DNA of 64,000 nt from a virus. Below are positions 52,031 to 60,478 of the stretch, piece by piece (position 1 is the stretch's first letter; each line of letters begins with the position of its first letter). Location of the stretch: IMG/VR virus record IMGVR_UViG_2077657010_000001, positions 1 to 64,000 of that record. One strand, given 5' to 3'. The notes under the pieces were generated by a model. It saw nothing but the letters and a program-made list of their open reading frames with translations, had not been told where the DNA came from and ran no database searches. The position numbers and the translations under genes were made by a program.

Positions 52031-52945
52031 CTATTTTGATAGATCTTCAATCTTGTTTCGCGTATCTTCCAACGCTTTAGACACGACTTTGGCTTTCTGG
52101 CAGATGTGCCCATAGAACTCTACCCATGCCGCCGCCATATACATACGGTCGGTCAACATATCAACAATCTTGTCATTGACATCTAACGACTCTGTATTAA
52201 TCTGCTCTGCGATGTTTGTCGCATAATCATGGATAGTTTTCATGCACTCACGTACACTGGTATGGTTGATACGGTTCAGATTGTCTTGTAGCTGCAACAC
52301 ACGTTCGGATGTAATGTTTAAGTCTTGATTTCGACTATACACTTTTTTGAACTTCTCTTTATCGGTACGCTGTCGCGGATCGAAACATTCACTGATGTCG
52401 CTAATTAATTTATCTAGTCGCTTTTGACTATACTCTGTTTTCGTTTTATTTTCCAACGGGAGTACTTTACGGCTATTGAGTAAATCAGGCTCGTTGACAT
52501 ACTTACCCATCAATGTACGTAATGGAATTAGCAACCCATCATTAATATTCGCCAGATACTCTACTGACTCCTCCAGGGTTTCAATATATTCCAACATGCT
52601 AACTTTAAGACCCACTGGAACATATACCGTGACATCCCCGATAGAGAGGTACGGATTGCGGTCTAGCCAATTGATAGAGGTCTTACCTAGACCATTTTGG
52701 TGTTCGAACTTGACCAGTTCTTTATTGCCACCAAATAGCGTTTGAAATATGGAATCTACACGTGCTGTGAGCATCGAGCGTAGACCGTCATTGAATGTTT
52801 CTTGGAAGTTGGCTTTTGTGTCACCACGCTCCATGCCGATATAGCAAGTTTGGCGAGCTTGCTGGTGTTTGATGAGTACCGGCAACTCTGTCGTATTCGT
52901 ATTCACAGGGACATACTCCATTATTTTATTAAGACTGACAAGCAT
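52031..52945 (-). CDS. Hypothetical, possibly virion protein, 304 aa
   Basis: A soluble protein with a beta-like N-terminal third (ELPVLIKHQQARQTCYIGME; YLSIGDVTVYVPVGLKVSML) and a helical, coiled-coil-like rest (SERVLQLQDNLNRINHTS). It is transcribed alone on the minus strand, like other structural-type genes here, with its own terminator. No known family. Confidence 0.7.
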   Translation of the reverse strand: MLVSLNKIMEYVPVNTNTTELPVLIKHQQARQTCYIGMERGDTKANFQETFNDGLRSMLTARVDSIFQTLFGGNKELVKFEHQNGLGKTSINWLDRNPYLSIGDVTVYVPVGLKVSMLEYIETLEESVEYLANINDGLLIPLRTLMGKYVNEPDLLNSRKVLPLENKTKTEYSQKRLDKLISDISECFDPRQRTDKEKFKKVYSRNQDLNITSERVLQLQDNLNRINHTSVRECMKTIHDYATNIAEQINTESLDVNDKIVDMLTDRMYMAAAWVEFYGHICQKAKVVSKALEDTRNKIEDLSK

Positions 52946-53050
52946 AGTATAGTTAGCGCATTATATATACATCCAGTTATTTTTAATTCAGCTGCCGATA
53001 CTTTGACAGGTAGACTTATAGTTTGTAATTATCTTCTAAAAGGAGCAATC

Positions 53051-54511
53051 ATGGCCGGGCCAGCAAAACGAAAATTATCTAAAACTGTCCGTATTCGACT
53101 TAATTCATTTGGCCTATACGATCATTTAACAGGTCGCTACTTAAAAGGGAAGCATGGTTTATATTATCTGAACGGTGGCCTTAGTACCGTATCTGGCTTT
53201 GGTGGTCGTGGTAACATGTTTAAGTCTGCGTTCTCAGGCACAGTTGGCGTTTCATCGTCATTGAAATACAATGTTGAGTTCACGGAGTTTTATGACAGTG
53301 AGCTAACGATGGATGTAGAACGCATTCAAGATTACATTAACTCAGTTGCCCTACACAACGGTTGGGAAGAAATCCCTCAGATTACTGACTTGTTGGAAGA
53401 CGAGAAAACGACATGGAACATCACCGCATCGGATGTGTCGTTTGTTGACGAGTGGTTCATGGATAACTGTCGGTCTGAAATCGGTAACCGTGAGAAAGTT
53501 AAACAGAAAGATATGTATGAGACACCTTTTTATGATGTGAAAGGTGAACCTATCTACATTCCAAACCCGTGGATTTTTAACTGGGACTCTGTGTCAGAAT
53601 CACGCATCTCGATTAACGATAAAAAGCTAGACAGTAACATGGTCGGGGATAAAGACCTCAACACTGAAGCGATGGATGATGCAAGGCATAAATCACAGCT
53701 CCTCCGACAGGTGCCTGCGGTAGCATCACGCGGTGGGATGTACTTCACTGCTGTTGCACATGCGGATGATGAGTTGAAGATGGATAAATACGATCCATCA
53801 CAAAAGAAACTTCCTACACTAAAAGGTAATCTCAAGTTTAAAGGTGTACCTGGCCGTGCGTGGACGTTCCTAACCAATACCATCATGCTGGCAGTGCACA
53901 ATGAAACGCTGCTTAACAAGCAAGATAAGATGTGTGAGTATCCACATCCTGAAATTCCAACAATGGTTGGCGATCCAGATTTGGTCAAAATACGGTATAT
54001 TGAATGTCGTGGTAAAGGTGGCCCTACTGGTGCATATATCGACCTTATCTTCTCGCAACGTGAAGGGTTAGATGTTACACTGACGAATTACAACTATGTT
54101 GCTAAAGAGTTGAAGTCGTTTGGTCTTGATGAGAGCGGTTCCGGTAATGCCTTTAAACAATTGCAGATATACCCTGAGTATAAGTTCACTCGAAAAGATA
54201 TCCGTAAGCATAAAGAAAACGATCCTAAATTCCGACGGGCATTGGAACTCTTAGCGGGACTTGGATATATCTATTACAACTACCACGATGTTCCTGCAGA
54301 AATGAAAATTGACATTCCAGAACTTTACACTAAAATAAAAGATGCTGGATTTGATTGGGATAAGATTCTGACAGACACCGTTGAGTATTGGCAGCCAGCC
54401 CATCTTGAACAGCAGAGTAAGAAAATCACACTGACTGCACGCACATTGCTTGGTATGGCGGTAGGTGAGTTTAAAGCTGACCACCCCGTGCTTAAAGCCC
54501 TAGCCAAATAA
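53051..54511 (+). CDS. Hypothetical protein, 486 aa
   Basis: I chose ATG 53051 (MAGPAKRKLSKT), preceded by AAAAGGAG; the open frame extends back to 52802 but that part overlaps the opposite gene. The N-terminus is basic. The centre has QVPAVASRGGMYFTAVAHAD, then KKLPTLKGNLKFKGVPGRAW and TFLTNTIMLAVHNETLLN. This part vaguely recalls the core of RecA-type proteins but lacks a Walker A, so I do not assign that function. The C-terminus is helical and charged. First gene of a plus-strand series. Confidence 0.75.
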   Translation: MAGPAKRKLSKTVRIRLNSFGLYDHLTGRYLKGKHGLYYLNGGLSTVSGFGGRGNMFKSAFSGTVGVSSSLKYNVEFTEFYDSELTMDVERIQDYINSVALHNGWEEIPQITDLLEDEKTTWNITASDVSFVDEWFMDNCRSEIGNREKVKQKDMYETPFYDVKGEPIYIPNPWIFNWDSVSESRISINDKKLDSNMVGDKDLNTEAMDDARHKSQLLRQVPAVASRGGMYFTAVAHADDELKMDKYDPSQKKLPTLKGNLKFKGVPGRAWTFLTNTIMLAVHNETLLNKQDKMCEYPHPEIPTMVGDPDLVKIRYIECRGKGGPTGAYIDLIFSQREGLDVTLTNYNYVAKELKSFGLDESGSGNAFKQLQIYPEYKFTRKDIRKHKENDPKFRRALELLAGLGYIYYNYHDVPAEMKIDIPELYTKIKDAGFDWDKILTDTVEYWQPAHLEQQSKKITLTARTLLGMAVGEFKADHPVLKALAK

Positions 54512-54517
54512 GTACCC

Positions 54518-54538
54518 TGTGGGGATGTCGTCCCCACA
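54518..54538 (+). other. Intergenic hairpin without T-run
   Basis: TGTGGGGA and TCCCCACA pair perfectly around a 5-base loop, just after the stop of the 486-residue protein. No T-run follows, so it resembles the hairpins at 5268 and 5811 rather than a terminator. Confidence 0.5.
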
Positions 54539-54566
54539 TCTTGAACCTACAAGGAATATAATAATT

Positions 54567-54866
54567 ATGGGTGTATTTACAAAGCTCATCGATTCTATCG
54601 ACCACGATGAGATCAAAGAACACATCGACAACAATATTGACGCGGACTACACCTATACTGGTGACTGGTCTGGTGAGCAGCATCATGCTAACCTCTACCT
54701 CAATAAGTTGTTATCTTCCATGGCCAGAGGTCATGATGTATCCGCTAACGAAATGCGCCAAGCTCGACGCACATTAACGGTTGTTGAAACTGAAGAGCAA
54801 CTAGATGATTGGATTGTCGACTTGCATGAAAACTATTTCCCATTACTCATGTCACTATGGGATTAA
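54567..54866 (+). CDS. Hypothetical small protein, 99 aa
   Basis: ATG 54567 follows AAGGAA. The protein is acidic and helical (DHDEIKEHIDNNIDADYTYT; NEMRQARRTLTVVETEEQLD). Operon member, 12 bases before the DUF2493-like gene. No family recognised. Confidence 0.65.
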   Translation: MGVFTKLIDSIDHDEIKEHIDNNIDADYTYTGDWSGEQHHANLYLNKLLSSMARGHDVSANEMRQARRTLTVVETEEQLDDWIVDLHENYFPLLMSLWD

Positions 54867-54878
54867 CTATGGTGTGTT

Positions 54879-55445
54879 ATGGAACATGTAATAGAAACGG
54901 TGTTGTCACATGAACTATCATGTCCGACACTGTTTGCACATACAGACACGGATGAAGCCCGTGAGAAGTTAAAGGATATCGTTAAAAAGGATAAGTTGAA
55001 TATCGCCATTGTGGGCAGTGCATATGCTTATGACATTGCCCGTGTTACCCGTATAATCAATACGCTCATACGTCCCTTTAAAGACCCCGACTCGTTACGT
55101 GTCATCTTTTATGATAACTCAGAATTAGCTTATATCATCAAAAAGTGGGGGGAGCACAACAAGATTGAAATTGTCCCTTACGAGATAGAAAGTGAATACC
55201 GACTCAATGGCATGGATGAGGAAAGTCCTCATTATTGGCGAGCGAAAGCACTTCAAAATAAAGCGCTCATTAGAAGAGACCAACGCATGATGAACGATAC
55301 GGATGTGCTCATTTATTTGCATGTCACTGGTGAGGATGATAAGGCAATTGATAATATGTATCAAGAAGCAATCAGTAAAGGTAAATTCGTAACTAAGCGG
55401 AATATTAAAGGTGGCTCCCATGGCAAAAAGCGAAAAAAGGCGTAA
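54879..55445 (+). CDS. DUF2493/YAcAr-like (SLOG superfamily) protein, 188 aa
   Basis: Residues about 38-175 have a Rossmann-like pattern: a first strand and glycine turn LNIAIVGSAYAYD, a second strand RVIFYDNSELAYIIKKWGEH, a third IEIVPYEIESEY, then RAKALQNKALIRRDQRMMND and TDVLIYLHVTGEDDKAID, NMYQEAISKGKFV. This is the layout of the DUF2493/YAcAr branch of the SLOG superfamily (YspA-like), whose members are predicted to bind nucleotides or ADP-ribose-like ligands and occur in phages. The typical GS-x-(T/D)-x-x-x glycine loop is present as GSAYAYD. The C-terminus is basic (HGKKRKKA) and overlaps the next gene by 26 bases. Confidence 0.7.
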   Translation: MEHVIETVLSHELSCPTLFAHTDTDEAREKLKDIVKKDKLNIAIVGSAYAYDIARVTRIINTLIRPFKDPDSLRVIFYDNSELAYIIKKWGEHNKIEIVPYEIESEYRLNGMDEESPHYWRAKALQNKALIRRDQRMMNDTDVLIYLHVTGEDDKAIDNMYQEAISKGKFVTKRNIKGGSHGKKRKKA

Positions 55446-56085
55446 GACAGAAGCGTTCATTATCCAGATGTTGGATAAGGTGGATGTGAGCGGTACCAAT
55501 AGCGACTTGTACAAAAAGGTGTTCGCTAAGATGGGTGATGGGGACTTCGTTAAGCTTATCTCCAAACCATTACCTATCTATGATCCAAATGGTGGTAAGG
55601 TCAAGATAGACCACATGCGGAATATCAAAATCATGAGAGAGCTTGGGTATGAGCCTGAGCAGCACTTGTGGTTAACTGACCCCAAAACTGGGGTGATGTC
55701 TAAGACTGAGCGTAAACATCTGGTACTTAGACTACCTGTGCGTCGACAAACGCAGGATATCGATAAGAAAGCAAAGACGGCTGAACACAACCGAACGATA
55801 GACCCTACCACGGGTCAGACTGTAGGTTCGTCTAAAGGTTCTTCGTTTTCATTCCCGCAGATTTATGTCATGTATACCAAAGGGTATACCAATACCATCC
55901 AGGAGCTTATCAATGCTCGTGGTGGTAACGTTAAGGCCGGTAAAATCATTGACCGTGCTATCCGTCGTGATGGCCGTGGTAAACTCAATGAGGAAGGCAC
56001 TGCGAATACAAACGTATCATCCAGTGTCAGCATCGGCAACATTTTTCGTGCAATGCACATTGACAACAATATAGGTAAATTATGA
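55420..56085 (+). CDS. Hypothetical protein, 221 aa
   Basis: ATG 55420 (MAKSEKRRKTEAF) follows GGTGG; it lies inside the end of the preceding gene. The N-terminal half is basic and helical. A serine/glycine linker (TTGQTVGSSKGSSF) about residue 125 leads to a FPQIYVMYTKGYTNTIQELI segment and a basic, glycine-rich end. The last four bases overlap the next start (ATGA). It may be a virion or nucleic-acid-binding protein; no family recognised. Confidence 0.7.
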   Translation: MAKSEKRRKTEAFIIQMLDKVDVSGTNSDLYKKVFAKMGDGDFVKLISKPLPIYDPNGGKVKIDHMRNIKIMRELGYEPEQHLWLTDPKTGVMSKTERKHLVLRLPVRRQTQDIDKKAKTAEHNRTIDPTTGQTVGSSKGSSFSFPQIYVMYTKGYTNTIQELINARGGNVKAGKIIDRAIRRDGRGKLNEEGTANTNVSSSVSIGNIFRAMHIDNNIGKL

Positions 56086-56525
56086 AACCTACATACTACA
56101 CCGGACACACTCTATTAGATAGCGTCGCCGATTTTATCAAGCCTAACGTTCGTGCGTTATTGGGAAAAGAAAAAGGCTTGTTGGGTTTAAACCATACCAT
56201 CGGTATCTTACCGCACAACCACTTCCAAACGGATTGGGTATTGCTCATCGCCGAGGGGGAAAAAGCACCTGACCATGCGTCGGAGATTTTCGACCTAATC
56301 CAGTGTGCACATTTCTACCTGACCACATTCCATGTCGATGACTTTGACCTCTTCCGAAAAAATGTCGAAGAAGTCATCAAGGATGTGAAAAGTTGTGGTT
56401 ATTATGACGGCGAGCACGGTGAGCATTTTGTAGATGAATTGTACACGTACGATCTACGTATCACCGCATGTCTACTAAGCATGGTTTTTCCTTTCTTATT
56501 GGATGAGTTAACTAGCGGGGATTAG
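56082..56525 (+). CDS. Hypothetical protein, 147 aa
   Basis: Start overlaps the previous stop by four bases (ATGA), a standard coupling signal. The protein is acidic with several histidines (LPHNHFQTDWVLLI) and a hydrophobic helix at the end (ITACLLSMVFPFLLDEL). No family recognised. Confidence 0.7.
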   Translation: MKPTYYTGHTLLDSVADFIKPNVRALLGKEKGLLGLNHTIGILPHNHFQTDWVLLIAEGEKAPDHASEIFDLIQCAHFYLTTFHVDDFDLFRKNVEEVIKDVKSCGYYDGEHGEHFVDELYTYDLRITACLLSMVFPFLLDELTSGD

Positions 56526-56530
56526 TCAAT

Positions 56531-57250
56531 ATGTCCGAGGGTGTTAAGCAAAATACGCTCATTGACTTAGACTGTCTTGTTGATACACGGTTAGGGTTAT
56601 TGTTCCAACACTATCGTAATCATTATAACAAGCTGTCAGATGTTCAAATGAACGACATCATCCACCGGACACATGACACAATGTGGCAGTGGGCGTGTGT
56701 GTCGGAAGATGACTGGTGTGCCCAGTACGGTAAGCGTGATGTGGGTACCCTGAAACACAGTTTACCTACAGATATGATGATTAACTTAAAACCCATCATC
56801 ATGAGTAAGTACGTTGAAGGAAAGACCAGTCCGGTACACCTCCCACTGCATTTATTCATTAACATATATCCTTATGTTTTGGATAATGAAGAATGTGAAG
56901 TGCTCGTTGATGCCATCAAAGAGTGTACGTTCGATGACTTAGATGTCGATGTCGTAAGACTGTCACCTGAATCATTGACACCGGGCAGTGTAAAAGATAG
57001 CTATCAAGTACTGTTCATGTATGAGGGGGTGAAATGGCTCGAGTTGCACAAGCAAGAGTTGTTAGATTGCAAAATGCCACGAACCATTCTCAACTTGCCT
57101 GGTTACCTCATTGATAACAAAGAAGCAATGGAAGCGGCAGAGCAGGAAAATGTCGATCCATTTGAACGTGCTAAGGTGGCGATGTCTGAATTTATAACGT
57201 TAGAGTTTTTGTCGCCTAACTTTTTCAGTTTGTATATTGGAGACAAATAA
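56531..57250 (+). CDS. Hypothetical protein, 239 aa
   Basis: ATG 56531, five bases after the previous stop. Soluble, acidic, helical protein with an aromatic WQWACVSEDDWCAQYG segment. Last gene of its operon; the next hairpin begins at its stop codon. No family recognised. Confidence 0.7.
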   Translation: MSEGVKQNTLIDLDCLVDTRLGLLFQHYRNHYNKLSDVQMNDIIHRTHDTMWQWACVSEDDWCAQYGKRDVGTLKHSLPTDMMINLKPIIMSKYVEGKTSPVHLPLHLFINIYPYVLDNEECEVLVDAIKECTFDDLDVDVVRLSPESLTPGSVKDSYQVLFMYEGVKWLELHKQELLDCKMPRTILNLPGYLIDNKEAMEAAEQENVDPFERAKVAMSEFITLEFLSPNFFSLYIGDK

Positions 57251-57275
57251 AAAAAGGGTGATTATTCACCCTTTA
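57250..57275. terminator. Compact bidirectional terminator
   Basis: AAAGGGTGA and TCACCCTTT form the stem. On the minus strand it is followed by seven T; the minus gene's stop lies in its loop. Confidence 0.8.
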
Positions 57276-57726
57276 GTTCTTTTCTTTGTTCTTCGCGTAT
57301 GCTATCAAGGTCGACAACTTCACTACCAACACCAGAGATTTCACCTGGCTTTATATCAACATCAGGCAGCCGGTTGGGATCAATGTCAAGGTGGCGCTTA
57401 CTGTGGACTTCTTCGACTTCACCGTCGTAGGTTCTTCCATCACGGAGTACACCGACACAGTTGTCTTCGATTTTTGCAATGACTTCAGCTGCCATGGCAT
57501 TGGTGTTTGCATTTTGTTGATCTACCTCAGTACGACGCTTACCAAATACAGATGCGTCTGAATCTTTGAGCATCTTCGCTAAGAAGTTTTTATCTTCTTT
57601 GTCTATAGGTATCGTGAATTTACCGTTAGAGTCAGTAGTTACTTCACTGACTGCTTTGATGCGTACTTGTTGTGCCCATAACAACATATCGTCATCAGAC
57701 ATGACATCAGGCTCTTTTTTATCCAT
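57262..57726 (-). CDS. Hypothetical acidic protein, 154 aa
   Basis: The start follows a CCGGAG ribosome site. The protein is acidic and helical in the first two thirds (SDDDMLLWAQQVRIKAVSEV; RRTEVDQQNANTNAMAAEVI), with a proline- and glycine-containing acidic tail. The segment order (charged helix, then DKEDKNFLAKMLKDSD) is somewhat like small terminase subunits of some large phages, but this is weak. Transcribed alone. Confidence 0.6.
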   Translation of the reverse strand: MDKKEPDVMSDDDMLLWAQQVRIKAVSEVTTDSNGKFTIPIDKEDKNFLAKMLKDSDASVFGKRRTEVDQQNANTNAMAAEVIAKIEDNCVGVLRDGRTYDGEVEEVHSKRHLDIDPNRLPDVDIKPGEISGVGSEVVDLDSIREEQRKELKGE

Positions 57727-57756
57727 ATTAACTCCGGATTAAAAAAATGTTTAGAC

Positions 57757-57772
57757 ATATATTATTGTGGTG
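57757..57772 (+). promoter_or_regulatory. Promoter-like motif ATATATYAYN4RTG, copy 7
   Basis: ATATATTATTGTGGTG lies upstream of the plus-strand series 57798-62210. It overlaps the first possible ATG region of that frame, so the start of the next gene is placed downstream of it. Confidence 0.55.
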
Positions 57773-57797
57773 TATCCATCGACTGCATGCCGTTGCA

Positions 57798-58256
57798 ATG
57801 GATAACGGTGAACGTGACAGGATGTTAAAATGTGTGCTAGCAATTGAGACATTGCAGAAGCGTCATAAGATTAACAAGACTGTAGCCAACCATAAGCGTC
57901 ACAGAGCGATTAAAATAACTATGCATAGTAAGTGTGCAAGTGAGTTATTAATGTCGTTAGAATCGATTATAGAGAGCACGCAGGCAAGACCTAACGTTCG
58001 TGGGATCAAACAAGACACACTGCCGTCTTTGAGTAAAGGGACGGTCAGTGTGGATGATTGGTTAACCGATAATAATGGTAATTATTTAAATGCCGATGAT
58101 GTGCTTAATCGGATCAGTGACAATTTAAAAACCATTCGTGAGTTATATCTTGATGGTGTAGATAACAGTAATTTGAAGGAGGTGTTATTCGACCACTATC
58201 AAAATAAACCCGACATCGTCTATAATGACATTGAGACAATCGTCGATGTATTATAA
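57798..58256 (+). CDS. Hypothetical protein, 152 aa
   Basis: I place the start at ATG 57798, because the ATG at 57747 lies before the promoter-like motif; 57822 is another choice. The protein is basic in its first half (LQKRHKINKTVANHKRHRAI) and acidic in its second, helical throughout. First gene of the operon. No family recognised. Confidence 0.6.
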   Translation: MDNGERDRMLKCVLAIETLQKRHKINKTVANHKRHRAIKITMHSKCASELLMSLESIIESTQARPNVRGIKQDTLPSLSKGTVSVDDWLTDNNGNYLNADDVLNRISDNLKTIRELYLDGVDNSNLKEVLFDHYQNKPDIVYNDIETIVDVL

Positions 58257-58282
58257 CCTGCACTGTTAAGTGAGGATTAGAA

Positions 58283-58681
58283 ATGAGCAAGAAAAAGCTA
58301 CAAGATGCCGTAGCCAATCCCGTAGAGCAAGTGAAGCGTTCTACGAATAACTTACTGGGTCGAGTGTATTGGATACTTATCGATAAACTAGACCTTAGCA
58401 TGGAGGCGATAACGTTATCGTTAAACCGATATGTGAGAGACCCGAGAAATGGGGTGGTACAAACCTCGCATAAGCGAAGTGAAAAGATTTCTAACTTAAC
58501 GGGTGAGTTGACTAATCACAGTCGTATGAGTTGGAATAAATTCATCGAAGGGCTTAAAGTCATTGAGGTTACTAGGGTGCGTATAACCTTTGAAGTGTGG
58601 CGTGGTAAGCGTGATACTTACGCAAAGACTGTCATCGATCAGAAAATGTCCGACCTTGAAACCTCTGACGAAGAAAATTAA
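58283..58681 (+). CDS. Hypothetical basic protein, 132 aa
   Basis: Start ATG 58283 after GTGAGGA. Predicted helical and basic, with an acidic tail (SDLETSDEEN). The charge split would suit DNA or RNA contact, but no helix-turn-helix is clear. Ends nine bases before the next gene. Confidence 0.7.
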   Translation: MSKKKLQDAVANPVEQVKRSTNNLLGRVYWILIDKLDLSMEAITLSLNRYVRDPRNGVVQTSHKRSEKISNLTGELTNHSRMSWNKFIEGLKVIEVTRVRITFEVWRGKRDTYAKTVIDQKMSDLETSDEEN

Positions 58682-58690
58682 GGAGTTAAC

Positions 58691-59698
58691 ATGAAAACGC
58701 CTACGGTTAAGCCGGGCACATTCGAGTCTGATCCAAGAGACCAGCGTCGGGCAGTTGAAGATGTTTACAGTGAACCTGTATTAGAAACCCGTAACAATAT
58801 TACGGGAACGTCTGAAGAAGTTGAAAGTGCCAGTAGCTACATGTCTAGCATTGACTTTGATGTCGATGCTACTATGAAATCCATTACCGAGAATGTCGGT
58901 AAAGACAGTGGTGGTCTCACGTTTGATTTTACAGAAACGCGTAAGCGGATTGAAAGCGCAATGGGTGTCCCTGGTGTGTCAGCAGATATGGATATCATGC
59001 AGAAAAAATCCGTGGCTGATGCTATTGCTGACAACTCGGGTTATAACAGTAAGGTCGTCATTGATGGCGTCTCAACTGTTATCGATAAAGACATTGACAA
59101 CATGTCTGTATCGGATTTCGTAAGTACGGTTAATTCCGTATCGGGTAATAGTGAATTGGTTAAGGTCTTAGATCTTAGTGGCCAGGCGGCATTTGTAAAA
59201 GGCATGTCAGACGTTGCTATTGGTTGGGGTATTCCTGAGCTGCTAGATAAGTTGATTGACAATGTTGATGATGATACCGTTAAGCGTGAGATTAATCTAG
59301 AGAATCTGCTTAAGGTATCTAGACGTGGCGATCTTAACCAAGCTGTTCATATTGCTAGCAATCTCGGTAAATCAACGGTGTATGGTGTACACGGTGATGT
59401 CATTGAGTTATTGGTTAAGCGATATAAACGTCCTAAGAATACCAATAAGTCTGACACTGAATTGGGTGTGCAGTTGTTAGCGTTTTTCGAATGGATGAAC
59501 CCTAATTGGGATAAAGACCCTTACGATACAAATATCACCTGCTTAAAATTTTACGCGTTGGCAAACCCTATAGTGACTGAGCTACTTACCCACACGGATA
59601 AGTATTGCTACAGTGCGTTAGGTTCTACTATAAACATAGAACCTCCCAAATCAACAATAAACCGAATCATACCAGAGATGGTCGGGTTTGGCGAATAA
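58691..59698 (+). CDS. Hypothetical, possibly virion protein, 335 aa
   Basis: Start after AAGGAG. The first 90 residues are polar and low in hydrophobics (likely disordered), followed by a helical middle (SDFVSTVNSVSGNSELVKVL) and a C-terminal domain with FFEWMNPNWDKDPYDTNITC. The build suggests a structural or internal head protein, but no family is recognised. Confidence 0.7.
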   Translation: MKTPTVKPGTFESDPRDQRRAVEDVYSEPVLETRNNITGTSEEVESASSYMSSIDFDVDATMKSITENVGKDSGGLTFDFTETRKRIESAMGVPGVSADMDIMQKKSVADAIADNSGYNSKVVIDGVSTVIDKDIDNMSVSDFVSTVNSVSGNSELVKVLDLSGQAAFVKGMSDVAIGWGIPELLDKLIDNVDDDTVKREINLENLLKVSRRGDLNQAVHIASNLGKSTVYGVHGDVIELLVKRYKRPKNTNKSDTELGVQLLAFFEWMNPNWDKDPYDTNITCLKFYALANPIVTELLTHTDKYCYSALGSTINIEPPKSTINRIIPEMVGFGE

Positions 59699-59711
59699 AT
59701 AAGGAACAACA

Positions 59712-60476
59712 ATGTACGAGTTAGTATACGGCGATTTGACTTTCCACGTTTGTGAAAAGACCGATAAGATCAACCATGTATTGTATAAGTCTGAGCAAAT
59801 GCTGGACTTTAGTGATGAGACCGCATTTCACCCTGTCACCATTAAACCCCATCGTGATGACAACGAAGACTTTGCGGGCCTTAACTTCATTATCAACTTC
59901 ACGCGCAACCAGTCTATCATCGCGCAGTTCCGTGGGGTGGATGAGAACAGTGTGGCAGCGACTGCTAGCACCATGATCAAAATGGTTGAGTCACCTGCAG
60001 TCTTTTACAAAAAGATGCACAATGTCATCTCCAAGCCCATGCGTGACCGCTACCGTTTACTGTTGTCTGAATACGGTTTAGTATTGTCGCGTGACATGGA
60101 ACCTGAAAAACGTGATAAGCATACATCTGCTTTGCGTATCATTGCATCACTTGGAAGCACAGAGCATGCCGAGCTACTATCGGCCTATGAGAATGACGGT
60201 GATCTTATCAGTCTACTCGATAAGTATACGTCAGATGAACATTACCGCACACTGGCTCTTGACTTCCTTGAACTTTGTTACGGCATCGTCAATCGTGAAA
60301 AGCTCACGAATGAATGGTTAGATGCCTTCCGTCTCGGGGAAGTCATGGAGAACATGCTACCGGAGCCTAATGTAACAGTCGACGCCTACACCGCAGGTAT
60401 CATTACCCGTGAACAAACAGGTCTAAACGAATCCGTGCTAGACCAAATCGATAAGGCTAAAAACAACGGCGGTTAA
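59712..60476 (+). CDS. Hypothetical protein, 254 aa
   Basis: Start after AAGGAAC. Mixed alpha/beta in the first half (LNFIINFTRNQSIIAQFRG) then mostly helical (ELLSAYENDGDLISLLDKYT). No motif known. Its stop lies two bases before the DUF488-like gene, so it may belong to the same functional group. Confidence 0.7.
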   Translation: MYELVYGDLTFHVCEKTDKINHVLYKSEQMLDFSDETAFHPVTIKPHRDDNEDFAGLNFIINFTRNQSIIAQFRGVDENSVAATASTMIKMVESPAVFYKKMHNVISKPMRDRYRLLLSEYGLVLSRDMEPEKRDKHTSALRIIASLGSTEHAELLSAYENDGDLISLLDKYTSDEHYRTLALDFLELCYGIVNREKLTNEWLDAFRLGEVMENMLPEPNVTVDAYTAGIITREQTGLNESVLDQIDKAKNNGG

Positions 60477-60478
60477 AT

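Noticed and set aside
52802-53050. 83-codon N-terminal extension of the 486-residue protein
   Set aside because: It is antisense to the start of the opposite gene and lacks a ribosome site, while ATG 53051 has AAAAGGAG.
53051-54511. RecA/UvsX-like recombinase
   Set aside because: Some segments vaguely recall a RecA core, but there is no Walker A and no other diagnostic motif.
57262-57726. Small terminase subunit
   Set aside because: The charged helical pattern is only loosely similar, there is no large terminase gene nearby, and no diagnostic motif is seen.
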